Shown here piece by piece: positions 45,725 through 56,132 of a DNA stretch of 64,000 nucleotides. Below the pieces are notes generated by a model, which was not told the DNA's origin, did no database searches, and saw nothing but the letters and a program-made list of their open reading frames with translations. A program made the position numbers and the translations under genes. Location: NCBI RefSeq assembly GCF_014395425.1, contig NZ_CP060711.1, forward strand, positions 2,480,001 to 2,544,000, given 5' to 3'. The number at the start of each line of letters is the position of its first letter. The first letter of the stretch is position 1. The stretch is from Thermomonas brevis (GTDB lineage: Bacteria; Pseudomonadota; Gammaproteobacteria; Xanthomonadales; Xanthomonadaceae).

Positions 45725-48700
45725 ATGACCACGGCGCTGCGGGATGCCATCGACCACACCGCGCTCGGCTGGGTGAAGCCGGAGATCGACGAGACTCTGC
45801 GCCAGGCGCGGATCGAGCTCGAAGCCTTCGCCGAAGCGCCGGACGACGCTTCGCCCATGGCCACCTGCATGGGCCATCTGCACCAGGTGCAGGGCACCCT
45901 GCGCATGCTCGAACTGCAGGCCCCGGCGATGGTGGCCGGCGAGATGGAGCAGCTGGCCGAAGCGCTGCGCGACGGCGCCACCGCCGATCGCGACGAGGCG
46001 CTGGCCGTGCTGATGCGCGGCGTGGTGCAGCTGCCGGACTATCTGGAACGCCTGCAAGGCGGCCACCGCGACATCCCGATCGTGCTGCTGCCGCTGATCA
46101 ACGAGCTGCGCGCGGCGCATGGCGCGGCAGCGCTGGGGCAGGATGCGCTGCCCAGCCTGCTGGACGCGCCCACCGAGGCCGAACTGGAACACGCGCGCGG
46201 CAGCCTGGCCGGGCGCAACCGCGCGCTGCTGGACACCGTGTCCGCGGCGATCAAGGAAGACCTGCTGAAGGTCAAGGACGCGCTCGACCTGCACCTGCGC
46301 GGCAGCCGCGACAACGTGCAGGAGCTGCAGCCGCAGGCCGAAGCGCTGGACCGCATCGGCGACACCCTCGGCATGCTGGGCCTCGAAAGCGCGCGCGCGG
46401 TGGTGCAGGAACAGCGCAAGATCGTGCACGGCATCGCCAGCGGCGCCCGTCCTCCGAACGAGAGCGACCTGCTCGACGTGGCCGGCGCGCTGCTCTACAT
46501 CGACCATTCGCTGGACGACCAGGTCGCGCAGCTCGGCAGCGCCGCCAGCGCGGACGAGGCCGGCGGCCTGCTGGCGCAGGAATCGCGCAAGGTGATGGGT
46601 GCGCTGACCCGCGCCGCGGTCAGCAACTTCGCCGAAGTGCGCAACGCCTTCGTCGCCTTCGTCGAAACCGACTGGGACCACGCCGCGCTGGAATCGGTGC
46701 CGCGCCTGCTGGGCGAAGTCGCCGGCGCGATGCGCATCCTCGAACGCCCCGAACCGGCCGACTACCTGGAAGCGCTGCGGCGCTACAGCCAGGACGAACT
46801 GGTCTCGCGCAGGCAGGTGCCGGGCGGCCGCCAGCTGGACACGCTGGCCGACGCGCTGGCGAGCATGGAGTACTTCCTGGAGTCCATGCACGACCCGCAC
46901 GGGCAGCGCCTGGATCTGCTGGAAAAAACCCGCGCCAGCCTGGAAGCGCTGCGTTACTGGCCGCTGCCGGAGGCCCGCGCCATCGAACCGGAAGCGCCGG
47001 CCGTGGCGGAGCCGGCGGTCGAACATGTCGAAGAAGCCGCGGCGGACGCCGTGGTCGAAACCGTCGTCGCCGAGGAAGAAGCGCCCGCAGTCGAAGCCGC
47101 GCCTGTGACCGCACAAGTGGCGGTGGGCGGCGGTGCCGCGCTGGCCGTCGGCTTCGAATCGGCCGGCGACGAAATCGACGACGAGATCCGCGAGATCTTC
47201 CTGGAGGAATTCCAGGACGAGATCGGCAACCTCGACACCCTGCTGCCCGCCTGGAAGCTGGCGCCCGACGACGCCGAAACGCTGCGTCCGATCCGGCGCG
47301 TGTTCCACACCCTGAAGGGCAGCGGCCGGCTGGTCGGCGCCAAGGTGCTGGGCGAGTTCGCCTGGCACGTCGAGAACATGCTCAATCGCGTGCTCGACGG
47401 TTCGCGTCCGGCCAGCCACGCGGTGGTGGCGTTCGTCGGCCAGGCCCGCGAATCGCTGCCGCAGCTGCACGCCGCGCTGCGCGGTGAGGGCAGCGTCGGC
47501 ATCGACATCCACGCGATGGAAGCCGTGGCCGACCGCCTGGCGGCCGGCGAGGACGTGCTGCTGACCGCGGCGCCGATGGCGCAGCCTGCGGCCCCGCACG
47601 AAGAAGCGGCGGCGCCCGATGTTGCTGTCGCCGCCGAACCCGAAGCCGCCGCGGAAACGCAGGCGGTCTCGGTGGATCCGGTGCTGCTGGAAATCCTGGG
47701 CACCGAAGTCGGCGGCCACTTGGTCACGGTCGACGCCTGGCTGGCGCAGGCCCGCGCGGGCGATGCCGCGGCCAGCGATGCGCTGGTGCGCGCCATCCAC
47801 ACCCTCAACGGCGCGTTCGCGATGACGGAAGTGCCGTCGGTGACCGCGTTCACCGCGCCGGCCGAAGGCTACGTCAAGCGGCTGCTGGCCGCCCGCGCGC
47901 AGGCCGATGCCGACGGCGTCGCAGCGCTGGGCGAAGTCGCCGAGGCGGTGCGCGCCTCCACCCTGGCGCTGCAGACCACGCCGGCGCAGGTGCCCGCCTT
48001 CGCCGCGCTGGCGGCGCGGATGGCCGCGCTGCGCGACGCGCTGCCGGAAGCGAACCTGCCGTTCATCGACACCGCACCTGCCGGCAACGAGGACGCGGAC
48101 GCCGCGCGCGTCGCCGCCGAGCAGGCGGAAGCGCAGCGCCTGGCGGCCGAAGCAGCCGCACGCGCCGAAGCCGAACGCGTTGCTGCGGAGGAAGCCGAAG
48201 CCGCGCGCCTGGCTGCCGAGCAGGCGGAAGCGGAACGCCTTGCGGCCGAAGCGGCTGCGCGCGCCGAAGCCGAACGTCTCGCCGCGGAAGAAGCGGAGGC
48301 CGCGCGTCTGGCGGCCGAGGAGGCCGCGCGCGTCGAAGCCGAGCGCCTTGCCGCGGAAGAAGCCGCGCGCCAGGAGGCCGAACGCCTCGCCGCCGAGGCG
48401 GAAGCCGAGCGTCTGGCGCAGGAAGAAGCGGCCCGCGTCGAGGCCGAGCGTCTCGCCGCCGAGCAGGCCGAAGCCGAACGCCTTGCGGCGGAACAGGCCG
48501 AGGCCGCGCGCCTTGCCGCCGAGGAAGCGGAGCGTCTCGAAGTCGAACGCCTCGCGGCGGAAGAAGCCGAAATCGCCCGTCGCGTCGCCGAGCAGGCGGA
48601 GGTCATGCGCCTCGAAGCCGAGCGGGCGGTCGCCGAGGAAACCGAACGCCTCGAAGCCGCGCGTCTGGCGGCGGAAAGCGCCGAACACCAGGAGGCCGAG

Positions 48701-51607
48701 CGCCTCGCGGCCGAAGCGGCTGCGCGCGCCGAAGCCGAACGCCTTGCGGCGGAAGAAGCGGAAGCCGCGCGGCTTGCGGCGGAGCAGGCGGAAACCGAAC
48801 GCCTGGCGGCCGAAGAGGCCGCACGCCTCGAAGCCGAGCGGATCGCCGCGGAACAGGCCGAGGCCGCGCGTCTCGCTGCCGAACAAGCGGAAGCCGAGCG
48901 CCTGGCGGCCGAAGAAGCCGCACGCCTCGACGCCGAGCGGATCGCCGCGGAAGAAGCCGAAGCGGCGCGTCTTGCCGCCGAACAGCAGGCGGAAGCCGAA
49001 CGCCTGGCGGCCGAAGAAGCCGCACGCCGCGAAGCGGAGCGCCAGGAAGCCGAACGCATCGCCGCCGCCCGCGCCGAGGCCGAGCGCCAGGAAGCCGAAC
49101 GCGCGGCGGTCCGCCGTGCGGAAGCCGAGCGCGCCGAAGCCGAGCGTCGCGCCGCCGAGGCCGCCGCCGCCGCGCAGGCGCGCGAGCAGGCCGCGCTGGC
49201 GGCGCTGCAGTCGGCGGCCAGCGCCGCGGAAGACCCGGACGAGCCGCTGGACACCAGCGAGCTGGACCTGGAGCTGGTGGACATCTTCGTCGAGGAGGCC
49301 GGCGACCTGCTCGACCACTCCGACGGCCTGCTGGCCAAGCTGCGCGACACGCCGGACGACAACGAACTGGTGAGCGGCTTGCAGCGCGACCTGCACACGC
49401 TCAAGGGCGGCGCGCGCATGGCCGGCATGATGCCAGCCGGCGAGCTGGGCCACGCCATGGAGTCGCTGCTGGAAGCGGTGGCCGCGCAGAAGACCGAATT
49501 CGGCGCCGACGGCGTGCCGCTGCTGGAACGCGGCTTCGACCGGCTGCACGGCATGATCACCCGCATCGCTGCACGCCGCGCGATCGGCATGCCGGCGGGT
49601 CTGATCGAAGAGTTCAGCGCCCGCGCCGAAGGCCGCGCGCCCGCGGTGGAGCAGGCGGCGGAACAGGCCGCCACGCCCGCGCCGCGCGCCGTACCCGCGA
49701 AAAAGCCCGAGCTCAAGCCGCTGTCCGCGCCGATGGGCCAGGACGGGTTCGGCGAGGACGAGGACATCGGCGTGCGCGCGCCGCAGGAACAGGTACGCAT
49801 CCGCGCCGACCTGCTCGATCGGCTGGTGAACTACGCGGGCGAAGTCGCCATCTACCGCGCCCGCCTGGAACAGCAGCTGGCCGCGTTCCGCAGCACCGCG
49901 CAGGAAATGGAGCAGACCAACCTGCGCCTGCGCGACCAGCTGCGCCGCCTCGATTCGGAAACCGAAGCGCAGATCATCGCCCGCTTCCAGCGCGAGAACG
50001 ACACCGCCAACGAAGCCTTCGACCCGCTGGAGCTCGACCGCTTCAGCACCCTGCAGCAGCTCTCCCGCGCGCTGGCCGAATCGGCCGCCGACTTGCAGAG
50101 CCTGCACGGGTCGATGGACGATCTGACCCGCCAGTACGAGACGCTGCTGACCCAGCAGTCGCGCGTCAGCTCCGAGCTGCAGGAAGGCCTCATGCGCACG
50201 CGCATGCTGCCGTTCGACTCGCTGGTGCCGCGTCTGCGCCGCGTGATCCGCCAGGCCGCCGGCGAAACCGGCAAGCAGGCGCAGCTCAAGCTGGAAGGCG
50301 CGCAGGGCGAACTCGACCGCAACGTGCTGGAGCGCATGACCGCGCCGCTGGAGCACATGCTCCGCAACGCCATCGCGCACGGCCTGGAAACGCCGGACGC
50401 GCGCCGCGCCGCCGGCAAGCCGGAGGAAGGCAGCATCCGCGTGGTGGTGCGCCGCGAAGGCTCGGAAGTCGTGCTGCAGATCGCCGACGACGGCGCCGGC
50501 CTCAACCGCGACGCGATCCGCGCGCGCGGCATCGACCGCGGCCTGATCAAGGCGGACGCGACGCTGAGCGACGCCGAGCTCGACCAGCTGATCATGCAGC
50601 CGGGCTTCTCCACCGCCGAAACCGTCAGCCGCCTGGCCGGCCGCGGCGTCGGCATGGACGTGGTGGCGAGCGAAGTGCGCCAGCTCGGCGGCACCATCGA
50701 CATCGCCTCGCGCCCCGGCCAGGGCACCACCTTCACCCTGCGCCTGCCGCAGACGCTGGCGGTGACGCAGGCGGTGTTCGTCAAGATCGGCGAGACCGAA
50801 TACGCGGTGCCGATCGCCTCGGTGCGCGGCGTGGGCCGCATCGCCCGCGAGGACATGGCCAAGGCCGGCGCGGGCTACCGCTACGGCGGCGAGGACTACG
50901 CGCTGCACGACCTCGGCGCGCTGGTCGGCGCCGCCCCGGCGAAGGCGGAAGGGCATCTGCAGATGCCGCTGCTGCTGGTCGGTTCCGGCGAGCTGCGCGC
51001 GGCGGTGGCGATCGACCAGGTGGTCGGCAGCCGCGAAATCGTGGTCAAGACCGGCGGCCCGCAGCTGGCGTCGGTGCCGGGCATCTTCGGCGCCACCATC
51101 ATGGGCGACGGCCGCGTGGTGGTGATCCTCGACGTCGCGCCGCTGGTGCGCCGCCAGGCGGCCGCCGCGCAGGTCGACGAGGGCGAGGTCCACGTGCCGG
51201 GCGCGCAGCGGAAGGTGCCGCTGGTCATGGTGGTGGACGACTCCGTCACCATGCGCAAGGTCACCGGCCGCGTGCTGGAGCGCCACAGCTTCGAGGTGGC
51301 GACCGCGAAGGACGGCCTCGACGCGCTGGAGCGCATGGCCGACTTCGTGCCCGATCTGATGCTGCTCGACATCGAAATGCCGCGCATGGACGGCTACGAG
51401 CTGGCGACCGCGATGAAGGCCGACCCGCGCCTGCGCAACGTGCCGATCGTGATGATCACCTCGCGCACCGGCGACAAGCACCGCCAGCGCGCCTTCGAGA
51501 TCGGCGTCGAGCGTTACCTCGGCAAGCCGTACCAGGAAGTCGAGCTGATGCGGAACGTGTTCGAGCTGTTGGGGCTGGAGCACGCGGGCGACGGAACCCT
51601 GCAATGA
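45725..51607 (+). CDS. chpA: Pil-Chp hybrid histidine kinase ChpA (PilL-type), with long Ala/Glu repeat
   Basis: This CheA-type kinase of 1960 residues phosphorylates PilG and PilH. HPt-like sites are H53 (HQVQGTLRM, degenerate), H528 (HTLKGSGR), H692 (HTLNGAFAM, degenerate) and H1224 ([11 protein letters not shown]). Residues about 790-1165 are an almost pure Ala/Glu/Arg/Leu repeat ([18 protein letters not shown]), predicted to be a long helix or coiled coil. A dimerisation region follows, then the ATPase (N-box [13 protein letters not shown]2 GRGVGMDVV), a CheW domain and a C-terminal receiver with phosphoacceptor D1882 ([14 protein letters not shown]). Pseudomonas ChpA has more HPt sites. 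The stop overlaps chpB. Confidence 0.95.
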   Translation: MTTALRDAIDHTALGWVKPEIDETLRQARIELEAFAEAPDDASPMATCMGHLHQVQGTLRMLELQAPAMVAGEMEQLAEALRDGATADRDEALAVLMRGVVQLPDYLERLQGGHRDIPIVLLPLINELRAAHGAAALGQDALPSLLDAPTEAELEHARGSLAGRNRALLDTVSAAIKEDLLKVKDALDLHLRGSRDNVQELQPQAEALDRIGDTLGMLGLESARAVVQEQRKIVHGIASGARPPNESDLLDVAGALLYIDHSLDDQVAQLGSAASADEAGGLLAQESRKVMGALTRAAVSNFAEVRNAFVAFVETDWDHAALESVPRLLGEVAGAMRILERPEPADYLEALRRYSQDELVSRRQVPGGRQLDTLADALASMEYFLESMHDPHGQRLDLLEKTRASLEALRYWPLPEARAIEPEAPAVAEPAVEHVEEAAADAVVETVVAEEEAPAVEAAPVTAQVAVGGGAALAVGFESAGDEIDDEIREIFLEEFQDEIGNLDTLLPAWKLAPDDAETLRPIRRVFHTLKGSGRLVGAKVLGEFAWHVENMLNRVLDGSRPASHAVVAFVGQARESLPQLHAALRGEGSVGIDIHAMEAVADRLAAGEDVLLTAAPMAQPAAPHEEAAAPDVAVAAEPEAAAETQAVSVDPVLLEILGTEVGGHLVTVDAWLAQARAGDAAASDALVRAIHTLNGAFAMTEVPSVTAFTAPAEGYVKRLLAARAQADADGVAALGEVAEAVRASTLALQTTPAQVPAFAALAARMAALRDALPEANLPFIDTAPAGNEDADAARVAAEQAEAQRLAAEAAARAEAERVAAEEAEAARLAAEQAEAERLAAEAAARAEAERLAAEEAEAARLAAEEAARVEAERLAAEEAARQEAERLAAEAEAERLAQEEAARVEAERLAAEQAEAERLAAEQAEAARLAAEEAERLEVERLAAEEAEIARRVAEQAEVMRLEAERAVAEETERLEAARLAAESAEHQEAERLAAEAAARAEAERLAAEEAEAARLAAEQAETERLAAEEAARLEAERIAAEQAEAARLAAEQAEAERLAAEEAARLDAERIAAEEAEAARLAAEQQAEAERLAAEEAARREAERQEAERIAAARAEAERQEAERAAVRRAEAERAEAERRAAEAAAAAQAREQAALAALQSAASAAEDPDEPLDTSELDLELVDIFVEEAGDLLDHSDGLLAKLRDTPDDNELVSGLQRDLHTLKGGARMAGMMPAGELGHAMESLLEAVAAQKTEFGADGVPLLERGFDRLHGMITRIAARRAIGMPAGLIEEFSARAEGRAPAVEQAAEQAATPAPRAVPAKKPELKPLSAPMGQDGFGEDEDIGVRAPQEQVRIRADLLDRLVNYAGEVAIYRARLEQQLAAFRSTAQEMEQTNLRLRDQLRRLDSETEAQIIARFQRENDTANEAFDPLELDRFSTLQQLSRALAESAADLQSLHGSMDDLTRQYETLLTQQSRVSSELQEGLMRTRMLPFDSLVPRLRRVIRQAAGETGKQAQLKLEGAQGELDRNVLERMTAPLEHMLRNAIAHGLETPDARRAAGKPEEGSIRVVVRREGSEVVLQIADDGAGLNRDAIRARGIDRGLIKADATLSDAELDQLIMQPGFSTAETVSRLAGRGVGMDVVASEVRQLGGTIDIASRPGQGTTFTLRLPQTLAVTQAVFVKIGETEYAVPIASVRGVGRIAREDMAKAGAGYRYGGEDYALHDLGALVGAAPAKAEGHLQMPLLLVGSGELRAAVAIDQVVGSREIVVKTGGPQLASVPGIFGATIMGDGRVVVILDVAPLVRRQAAAAQVDEGEVHVPGAQRKVPLVMVVDDSVTMRKVTGRVLERHSFEVATAKDGLDALERMADFVPDLMLLDIEMPRMDGYELATAMKADPRLRNVPIVMITSRTGDKHRQRAFEIGVERYLGKPYQEVELMRNVFELLGLEHAGDGTLQ
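48095..49215 (+). repeat. Degenerate tandem repeat coding for AERLAAEEA units within chpA
   Basis: Roughly 370 codons of repeated blocks GAAGCCGAACGCCTGGCGGC and variants occur in units of about 10-15 codons. They code almost only for Ala, Glu, Arg, Leu and Gln. Blocks recur nearly unchanged at several positions, suggesting expansion by duplication. Confidence 0.9.
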
Positions 51608-52581
51608 GCGCCAGGCGCGTGGTGGTGCTGGCGCGCGCGGGAGCCGCGTGCGACCGCACCCGGGCGGCGGTGCAGCAGGCGGGTGCGGAACTGGCGGCGG
51701 TGCTGGACCCGACCGCCGTAGGCGAGGAGGACGTTCGCGTGGCCGCGCCCGACGCCGTGCTGGTGGTGCTCGACCCGGTGGCCGAGACCGCGCTGGAGAA
51801 ATTCGACGGCGTGCTGGCCGATCCGGCGCTGGCGGTGATGTACGACGACGCCGAGGTGGCGGCCAGACGCGACGGCTGGGAAGCGGCGCGCTGGGCGCGG
51901 CACCTGGCGGCCAAGCTGCACGGGCACCAGGACGTGCTGCCGGCGATGCCGGGCGGCGACGCCGGGCGTGGTTTCGCGCAGGAGATGGAAGACCTGACGT
52001 TGCAGGTGGCGGCGATGCCGCCGGTAGCGCAACAGGCCAAGGCGCCGACAGCGGCGCCCGCGAACGGCGCGGTGGTGGTCGCGGCCGGCGTCGGCGGCCC
52101 CGACGCGGTGCGCCAGCTGCTGGGCGAACTGCCGGAGGCGTTCCCGCGCCCGGTGCTGCTGCGCCAGCGCATCGAAGGCGGGCAGTACGACCGGCTGGTG
52201 CGGCAGATGCAGCGCGCTTCGCGCATGCGGGTGATGCTGGCGCAGGCCGGCGAGCCGCTGCACGGCGGCACCGTGTACGTGATGCCCGACGGGCTCGACG
52301 TCGGCGAAGCGCCGGCCGGCCTGCACTTCGTGGCCACCGCCGGGGAGCCCGGCTTCGCCGCCCTGCGCGCCGCCGACAGCGCCATGCTGCTGCTCAGCGG
52401 CGCGCCGCCCGCGCTGGTGGACGTGGCGCTGGCGATGCGCTGGGCCGGCGGCCTGGCGCTGGGCCAGGCCGCGGAGAACTGTTTCGATCCCGCCGCCAGC
52501 AATGCGCTGGTGGCGCGCGGCGGCGAGGCGAGCAGCCTCGCCGGGATGTCCCGACAATTGCTGCAACGCTGGTCTGCCTGA
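51604..52581 (+). CDS. chpB: Degenerate CheB-like protein ChpB lacking catalytic residues
   Basis: This protein has 325 residues. The N-terminal part is not a clear receiver. The C-terminal half aligns to the CheB methylesterase domain: [20 protein letters not shown] matches the GASTGG strand-loop, then [28 protein letters not shown] and GQAAENC. The catalytic Ser of GASxGG is Gly (AAGVGG), the His of QHM is Arg (RQRI), and the GMGxDG loop with the catalytic Asp is replaced (SGAPPALV). It should be inactive as a methylesterase and may now be a structural or regulatory part. It overlaps chpA by four bases. The name is given by homology and position. Confidence 0.8.
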   Translation: MSARRVVVLARAGAACDRTRAAVQQAGAELAAVLDPTAVGEEDVRVAAPDAVLVVLDPVAETALEKFDGVLADPALAVMYDDAEVAARRDGWEAARWARHLAAKLHGHQDVLPAMPGGDAGRGFAQEMEDLTLQVAAMPPVAQQAKAPTAAPANGAVVVAAGVGGPDAVRQLLGELPEAFPRPVLLRQRIEGGQYDRLVRQMQRASRMRVMLAQAGEPLHGGTVYVMPDGLDVGEAPAGLHFVATAGEPGFAALRAADSAMLLLSGAPPALVDVALAMRWAGGLALGQAAENCFDPAASNALVARGGEASSLAGMSRQLLQRWSA

Positions 52582-52589
52582 GGTCCTCC

Positions 52590-53060
52590 ATGTCCGACAT
52601 CGCATACATCATCCGCGGCGTGCTCATCCAGGTGGCCGATGCGCGCCTGCTGCTGCCCAACGCGACCATTGCCGAAGTGCTGTCCTACGCCACGCCCGAG
52701 CCGCTGGCGGATGCGCCGGACTGGCTGTTGGGCCGGATCCGCTGGCGCGGCTGGCAGCTGCCGCTGATGTCGTTCTCGCGCTTCGCCGGCATCGCCGAGG
52801 AAGAGGGTGGGCTGGGCAGCAAGGTGATCGTGCTCAAGGCGCTGGGCGGCAACGCGCGCCAACCCTATTTCGCGATGCTGACCCAGGGCTTCCCGCGGCT
52901 GGTGACGGTGACCGAATCCACGCTGGCGACGCTGGACGACGGCGGCGAACTGCCCGCCGGCGTGCTGGCGCGCGTGCGCCTCAACGAGAACGATGCGATG
53001 GTGCCCGACCTGGCGGCGCTGGAGCAGCGCCTGCACGCGGCGCTCGCCGCCGCCGCGTAA
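52590..53060 (+). CDS. chpC: CheW-like protein ChpC
   Basis: This 156-residue CheW-type adaptor, IAYIIRGVLIQVADARLLLP, has the inner strand LLGRIRWRGWQLPLMSF and ends in an Ala-rich helix. In Pseudomonas ChpC is the second adaptor of the Chp system, linking other receptors to ChpA. It is nine bases after chpB and closes the operon. Confidence 0.88.
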   Translation: MSDIAYIIRGVLIQVADARLLLPNATIAEVLSYATPEPLADAPDWLLGRIRWRGWQLPLMSFSRFAGIAEEEGGLGSKVIVLKALGGNARQPYFAMLTQGFPRLVTVTESTLATLDDGGELPAGVLARVRLNENDAMVPDLAALEQRLHAALAAAA

Positions 53061-53073
53061 GGCCGCCGGAGCG

Positions 53074-53370
53074 GTGGACGCCTTCGCGAAAGCGTTCGTG
53101 GCGTTCGCGTTGCTGGTGGGATGCCCTTGGGGATACTCGGTCTACAAGCGCCATCCCGTCGAGGCGTTCTGTCGCGGTCTTCCCGCTGCCGCGACCCGGG
53201 AGCGGGTGATCGCCGACGCGGAGGCCGCCGGCCTCTGGATCAATCCGCTGGGCAGGCAAGCCCCGAGCCTCTGGATATACAACCAGCGCGCGCCTTGGTG
53301 GCGCTATGCGTGCGTCATCGAGTTCGATGCGCGCCACGGCATATCCGCGAAGGTGATGGCGGCGGATTAG
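53074..53370 (+). CDS. Small membrane or exported hypothetical protein
   Basis: This is a 98-residue frame starting at GTG 53074 with GGAG just upstream. It has a hydrophobic N-terminus (FVAFALLVGCPWGYSV), then a soluble part with a Cys (EAFCRGLP) and a Trp-rich region (LWIYNQRAPWWRYACVIEF). LVGC could be a poor lipobox. It follows chpC by 13 bases, perhaps as a readthrough gene of that operon. No family is recognised. Confidence 0.55.
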   Translation: MDAFAKAFVAFALLVGCPWGYSVYKRHPVEAFCRGLPAAATRERVIADAEAAGLWINPLGRQAPSLWIYNQRAPWWRYACVIEFDARHGISAKVMAAD

Positions 53371-53419
53371 GCGAGGGATCCGGCAGACAATGCGGCGGTA
53401 TTTGCGTGTCTCCCGGCCG

Positions 53420-54151
53420 CTAAGCCAGATCGCCCAGCATCGCCTGCAAGGCCGCGATCGCCGCAATGCCGGCGGTTTCGGTGCGCAGCACGCGCGGCCC
53501 CAGCCGCAGGCCTTCGTAGCCTGCCGCCATCAATTGCTCGCGGTCGCGCGGCGACCAGCCGCCTTCCGGACCGATCGCCAGCGTGCAGACTCGCAGTTCG
53601 CCGCCTTGCAGCGAGGCCAGCGTGCGGTCGGCGAATGGATCGAGGAGGAAGCCGTGTCCCTCGCGCAGCGCGGCGCCCTGCGCCAGCGGCTGCGGCGCCA
53701 GCACTTCGGGCACGACCGCGCGGCCGCTCTGCTCGCAGGCGGAGACCACCACTTCGCGCCAGTGCGCCAGCCGCTTGGCGGCGCGCTGCGCGTCCAGCTT
53801 CACTTCGCTGCGCTCGCTGTCCACCGGCAGGATGCGGGCGACGCCGAGTTCGGTCGCCTTCTGCAAGATCAGGTCCATTTTTTCGCCGCGGGCGATGCCC
53901 TGCACCAGCGAGATGCGCAGCGGCGATTCGTTGTCGATCCGACGCGCGCCGAGCACCTCCGCCTGCGCGCCACGTTTGTCGGCGGCGACGATGCGGGCGT
54001 CGTAGTCGAAGCCGTCGCCGTTGAACAGCACGCAGGCATCGCCCGCCTGCAGGCGCAGCACGCGGACGAGATGCGCGGCGGCATCGTCCGGCAGGGTCAC
54101 GGTGTCGCCCGACTGCAAGGGCAGGGCGACGAAGCTGCGGGTCAGGCGCAT
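53420..54151 (-). CDS. rsmE: 16S rRNA (uracil-1498-N3)-methyltransferase
   Basis: This SPOUT-fold methyltransferase of 243 residues modifies U1498 of 16S rRNA with SAM. An N-terminal PUA-like domain (MRLTRSFVALPLQ, HLVRVLRLQAGD) precedes the knotted domain with QGIARGEKMDLILQKATELGV, AIGPEGGWSPRDREQL and LGPRVLRTETAGIAA. It overlaps bioA by ten bases, so the two are one operon on the minus strand. Confidence 0.95.
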   Translation of the reverse strand: MRLTRSFVALPLQSGDTVTLPDDAAAHLVRVLRLQAGDACVLFNGDGFDYDARIVAADKRGAQAEVLGARRIDNESPLRISLVQGIARGEKMDLILQKATELGVARILPVDSERSEVKLDAQRAAKRLAHWREVVVSACEQSGRAVVPEVLAPQPLAQGAALREGHGFLLDPFADRTLASLQGGELRVCTLAIGPEGGWSPRDREQLMAAGYEGLRLGPRVLRTETAGIAAIAALQAMLGDLA

Positions 54152-55548
54152 CGGGTGGCTTCCTCCAGTGCGGCGGCGGTGGCGCGCGCCAGCAGGTCGA
54201 GCTGCGCGTCGTCGATGCAGTAGGGCGGCATCCAGTACAGCACGTCGCCCAGCGGGCGCAGCAGCGCGCCGGCGTCCAGCGCCGCGCGGTACATGCGCAG
54301 GCCGCGGCGGCCGGCGATCTCCACCGCGTGGCCGTCCTCGGCGTTGCCGGTTTCCGGATGCAGTTCGATGGCAACCACCATGCCGGTCTGGCGCACTTCG
54401 GCCACCGCCGGGTGCGCCCGGAACGGTGCGGCCAGCACGGCCATCTTCGCGGCGGTTGCGCGGTTCCGCGCCAGCACGCCGTCGCGTTCGAGGATGTCCA
54501 GCGAAGCCAACGCCGCCGCGCAGGCCAGCGGGTTGCCGCTGTAGCTGTGCGAATGCAGGAACGCGCGCTCGCGCGAGTCGTCGAGGAAGCCGTCGTAGAT
54601 GGCTTGCGTCGCCAGCACCGCGCACAGCGGCAGGAAGCCGCCGGTCAGGCCTTTGGACAGGCATAAAAGGTCGGGCTGGATGCCAGCCTGCTCGCAGGCG
54701 AACAGCGTGCCGGTGCGGCCAAAGCCGGTGGCGATCTCGTCGGCGATCAGGAACACGCCGTGCGCGTCGCAGAGTTCGCGCGCGCGGCGCAGCCAGGCGG
54801 GATGGTGCATGCGCATGCCGCCGGCGCATTGCAGCAGCGGTTCCACGATCAGCGCGCAGATTTCGCCTGCGTGCGCATCGAGCAACTGCGCCAGTGCGTC
54901 GGCGGCGGCGTGGGCGAGGCGCTCGGCTTCGGCGGCGTCGCGCGCGCCGAACGCGTCGGGGGAAGGCGCGAACAGCGTTTCCAGCAGCAGCGGCGCGTAC
55001 ACGCGGCGGTACAGCGGGATGTCGCCCACCGACAGCGCGCCCAGCGTTTCGCCGTGGTAGCTGCCGGTCAGCGCGACGAACTTGGTGCGCCCTTCGATGC
55101 CGCGATTGTGGAACCAATGGAAGGCCATCTTCAGCGCCACTTCCACGCCGGCCGAGCCGTTGTCGGCATAGAACACCTTGGACAGCGGACCGCGACCGGC
55201 CTCGCGCGGGGCGATGGCGAGCAGGCGCTCGGCCAGTTCGACGGCGGGCGCGTGCGAGAAACCGGCCAGGATCACCTGCTCCAGCGTCCGCGCCTGCCGG
55301 GCGATGGCTTCGGCGATGCGCGGCTCGGCGTGGCCGTGCAGATTGGTCCACCAGCTGCTGACGCCGTCCAGCACGCGGCGGCCATCGAAGCCGACCAGCC
55401 AGGCGCCTTCGCCGTGCGCCACCGGGAACAACGGAAGCGCATGCGGGTGCTCGCGCATCTGCGTGCACGGATGCCAGAGCACGGCCAGGTCGCGCGCGCG
55501 CCAGTCATCGGTGGCGGCTATCATGGGGCCATCGTGAAATCCTTCCAT
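54142..55548 (-). CDS. bioA: Adenosylmethionine-8-amino-7-oxononanoate aminotransferase
   Basis: This class III PLP aminotransferase of 468 residues makes diaminopelargonate in biotin synthesis, with SAM as amino donor. Motifs are LWHPCTQM near the start, SSWWTNLHGH, FYADNGSAGVEVALKMA, LTGSYHGETLGALSVGD, IADEIATGFGRTG and the PLP Lys in LCLSKGLTGGFLPL. A predicted leaderless promoter (GATAAT, six bases, ATG) supports 55548; ATG 55524 is an alternative. No other bio genes are in view. Confidence 0.95.
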   Translation of the reverse strand: MEGFHDGPMIAATDDWRARDLAVLWHPCTQMREHPHALPLFPVAHGEGAWLVGFDGRRVLDGVSSWWTNLHGHAEPRIAEAIARQARTLEQVILAGFSHAPAVELAERLLAIAPREAGRGPLSKVFYADNGSAGVEVALKMAFHWFHNRGIEGRTKFVALTGSYHGETLGALSVGDIPLYRRVYAPLLLETLFAPSPDAFGARDAAEAERLAHAAADALAQLLDAHAGEICALIVEPLLQCAGGMRMHHPAWLRRARELCDAHGVFLIADEIATGFGRTGTLFACEQAGIQPDLLCLSKGLTGGFLPLCAVLATQAIYDGFLDDSRERAFLHSHSYSGNPLACAAALASLDILERDGVLARNRATAAKMAVLAAPFRAHPAVAEVRQTGMVVAIELHPETGNAEDGHAVEIAGRRGLRMYRAALDAGALLRPLGDVLYWMPPYCIDDAQLDLLARATAAALEEATRCA

Positions 55549-55554
55549 CCCGCC

Positions 55555-55560
55555 ATTATC
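55555..55560 (-). promoter_or_regulatory. Predicted -10 box for leaderless bioA mRNA
   Basis: GATAAT (five of six consensus) is followed by GGCGGG and the ATG at 55548. No Shine-Dalgarno lies upstream of this start. Confidence 0.55.
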
Positions 55561-55577
55561 GCCGCCGGGGCGGCCGC

Positions 55578-56132
55578 ATGAGCCGCCGCCTGCCCGTCAT
55601 CCACGGCATCACCGAGCACGACGCCGGCCCGTACCGCATGGAGCGGCTCGACCTGGAGTTCAGCAACGGCGAGCGCCGCCTGTACGAGCGCTTGCACGGG
55701 CGCGGTCACGGCGCGGTGGCGGTGGTGCCGATGCTGGACGCCGAGACCGTGCTGCTGGTCCGCGAATATGCGGCCGGCGTGCACCGCTACGAGTTGGGGT
55801 TGGTCAAGGGCCGCATCGACGCCGGCGAGACGCCGGTCGAGGCCGCCAACCGCGAGCTGATGGAGGAGGCCGGCTATGGCGCCCGCGACCTGCACGTGCT
55901 GCGCAGCCTGACGCTGGCGCCCACCTACATGAGCCACCAGACCCACGTGGTGCTGGCGCGCGACCTGTATCCGCAGCGCCTGCCCGGCGACGAGCCGGAA
56001 GAGCTCGAAGTGGTGCCGTGGAGGCTGGCCGAGCTGGACCGGCTGATTTTGCAGGAAGACTTTTCCGAGGGCCGCACCATCGCGGCATTGTTCATCGCCC
56101 GCGAATGGTTGCAGCAGCATGCACATGAATGA
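55578..56132 (+). CDS. nudE: Nudix ADP-compounds hydrolase NudE
   Basis: This 184-residue Nudix hydrolase splits ADP-ribose, Ap3A and NADH-type substrates. The Nudix box is complete: G-RIDAG-E-TPVEAAN-RELMEEAGYG. The N-terminal strand and the C-terminal PWRLAELDRLI and FSEGRTIAALFIAREWL match NudE. The stop overlaps the start of cysQ, so the two are co-expressed, a pairing also seen in other proteobacteria. Confidence 0.93.
   Translation: MSRRLPVIHGITEHDAGPYRMERLDLEFSNGERRLYERLHGRGHGAVAVVPMLDAETVLLVREYAAGVHRYELGLVKGRIDAGETPVEAANRELMEEAGYGARDLHVLRSLTLAPTYMSHQTHVVLARDLYPQRLPGDEPEELEVVPWRLAELDRLILQEDFSEGRTIAALFIAREWLQQHAHE

Noticed and set aside
48095..49215. Regular repeats in chpA as a possible CRISPR array
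   Set aside because: Units are contiguous, codon-phased and translate to a uniform Ala/Glu helix. There are no unique spacers.
45629..51604. An open frame of almost 2000 codons on the minus strand opposite chpA
   Set aside because: GC-rich codon use leaves antisense frames open. The sense strand has a complete, well-matched kinase, and the antisense translation has no recognisable domains and an odd His/Arg/Gly composition.
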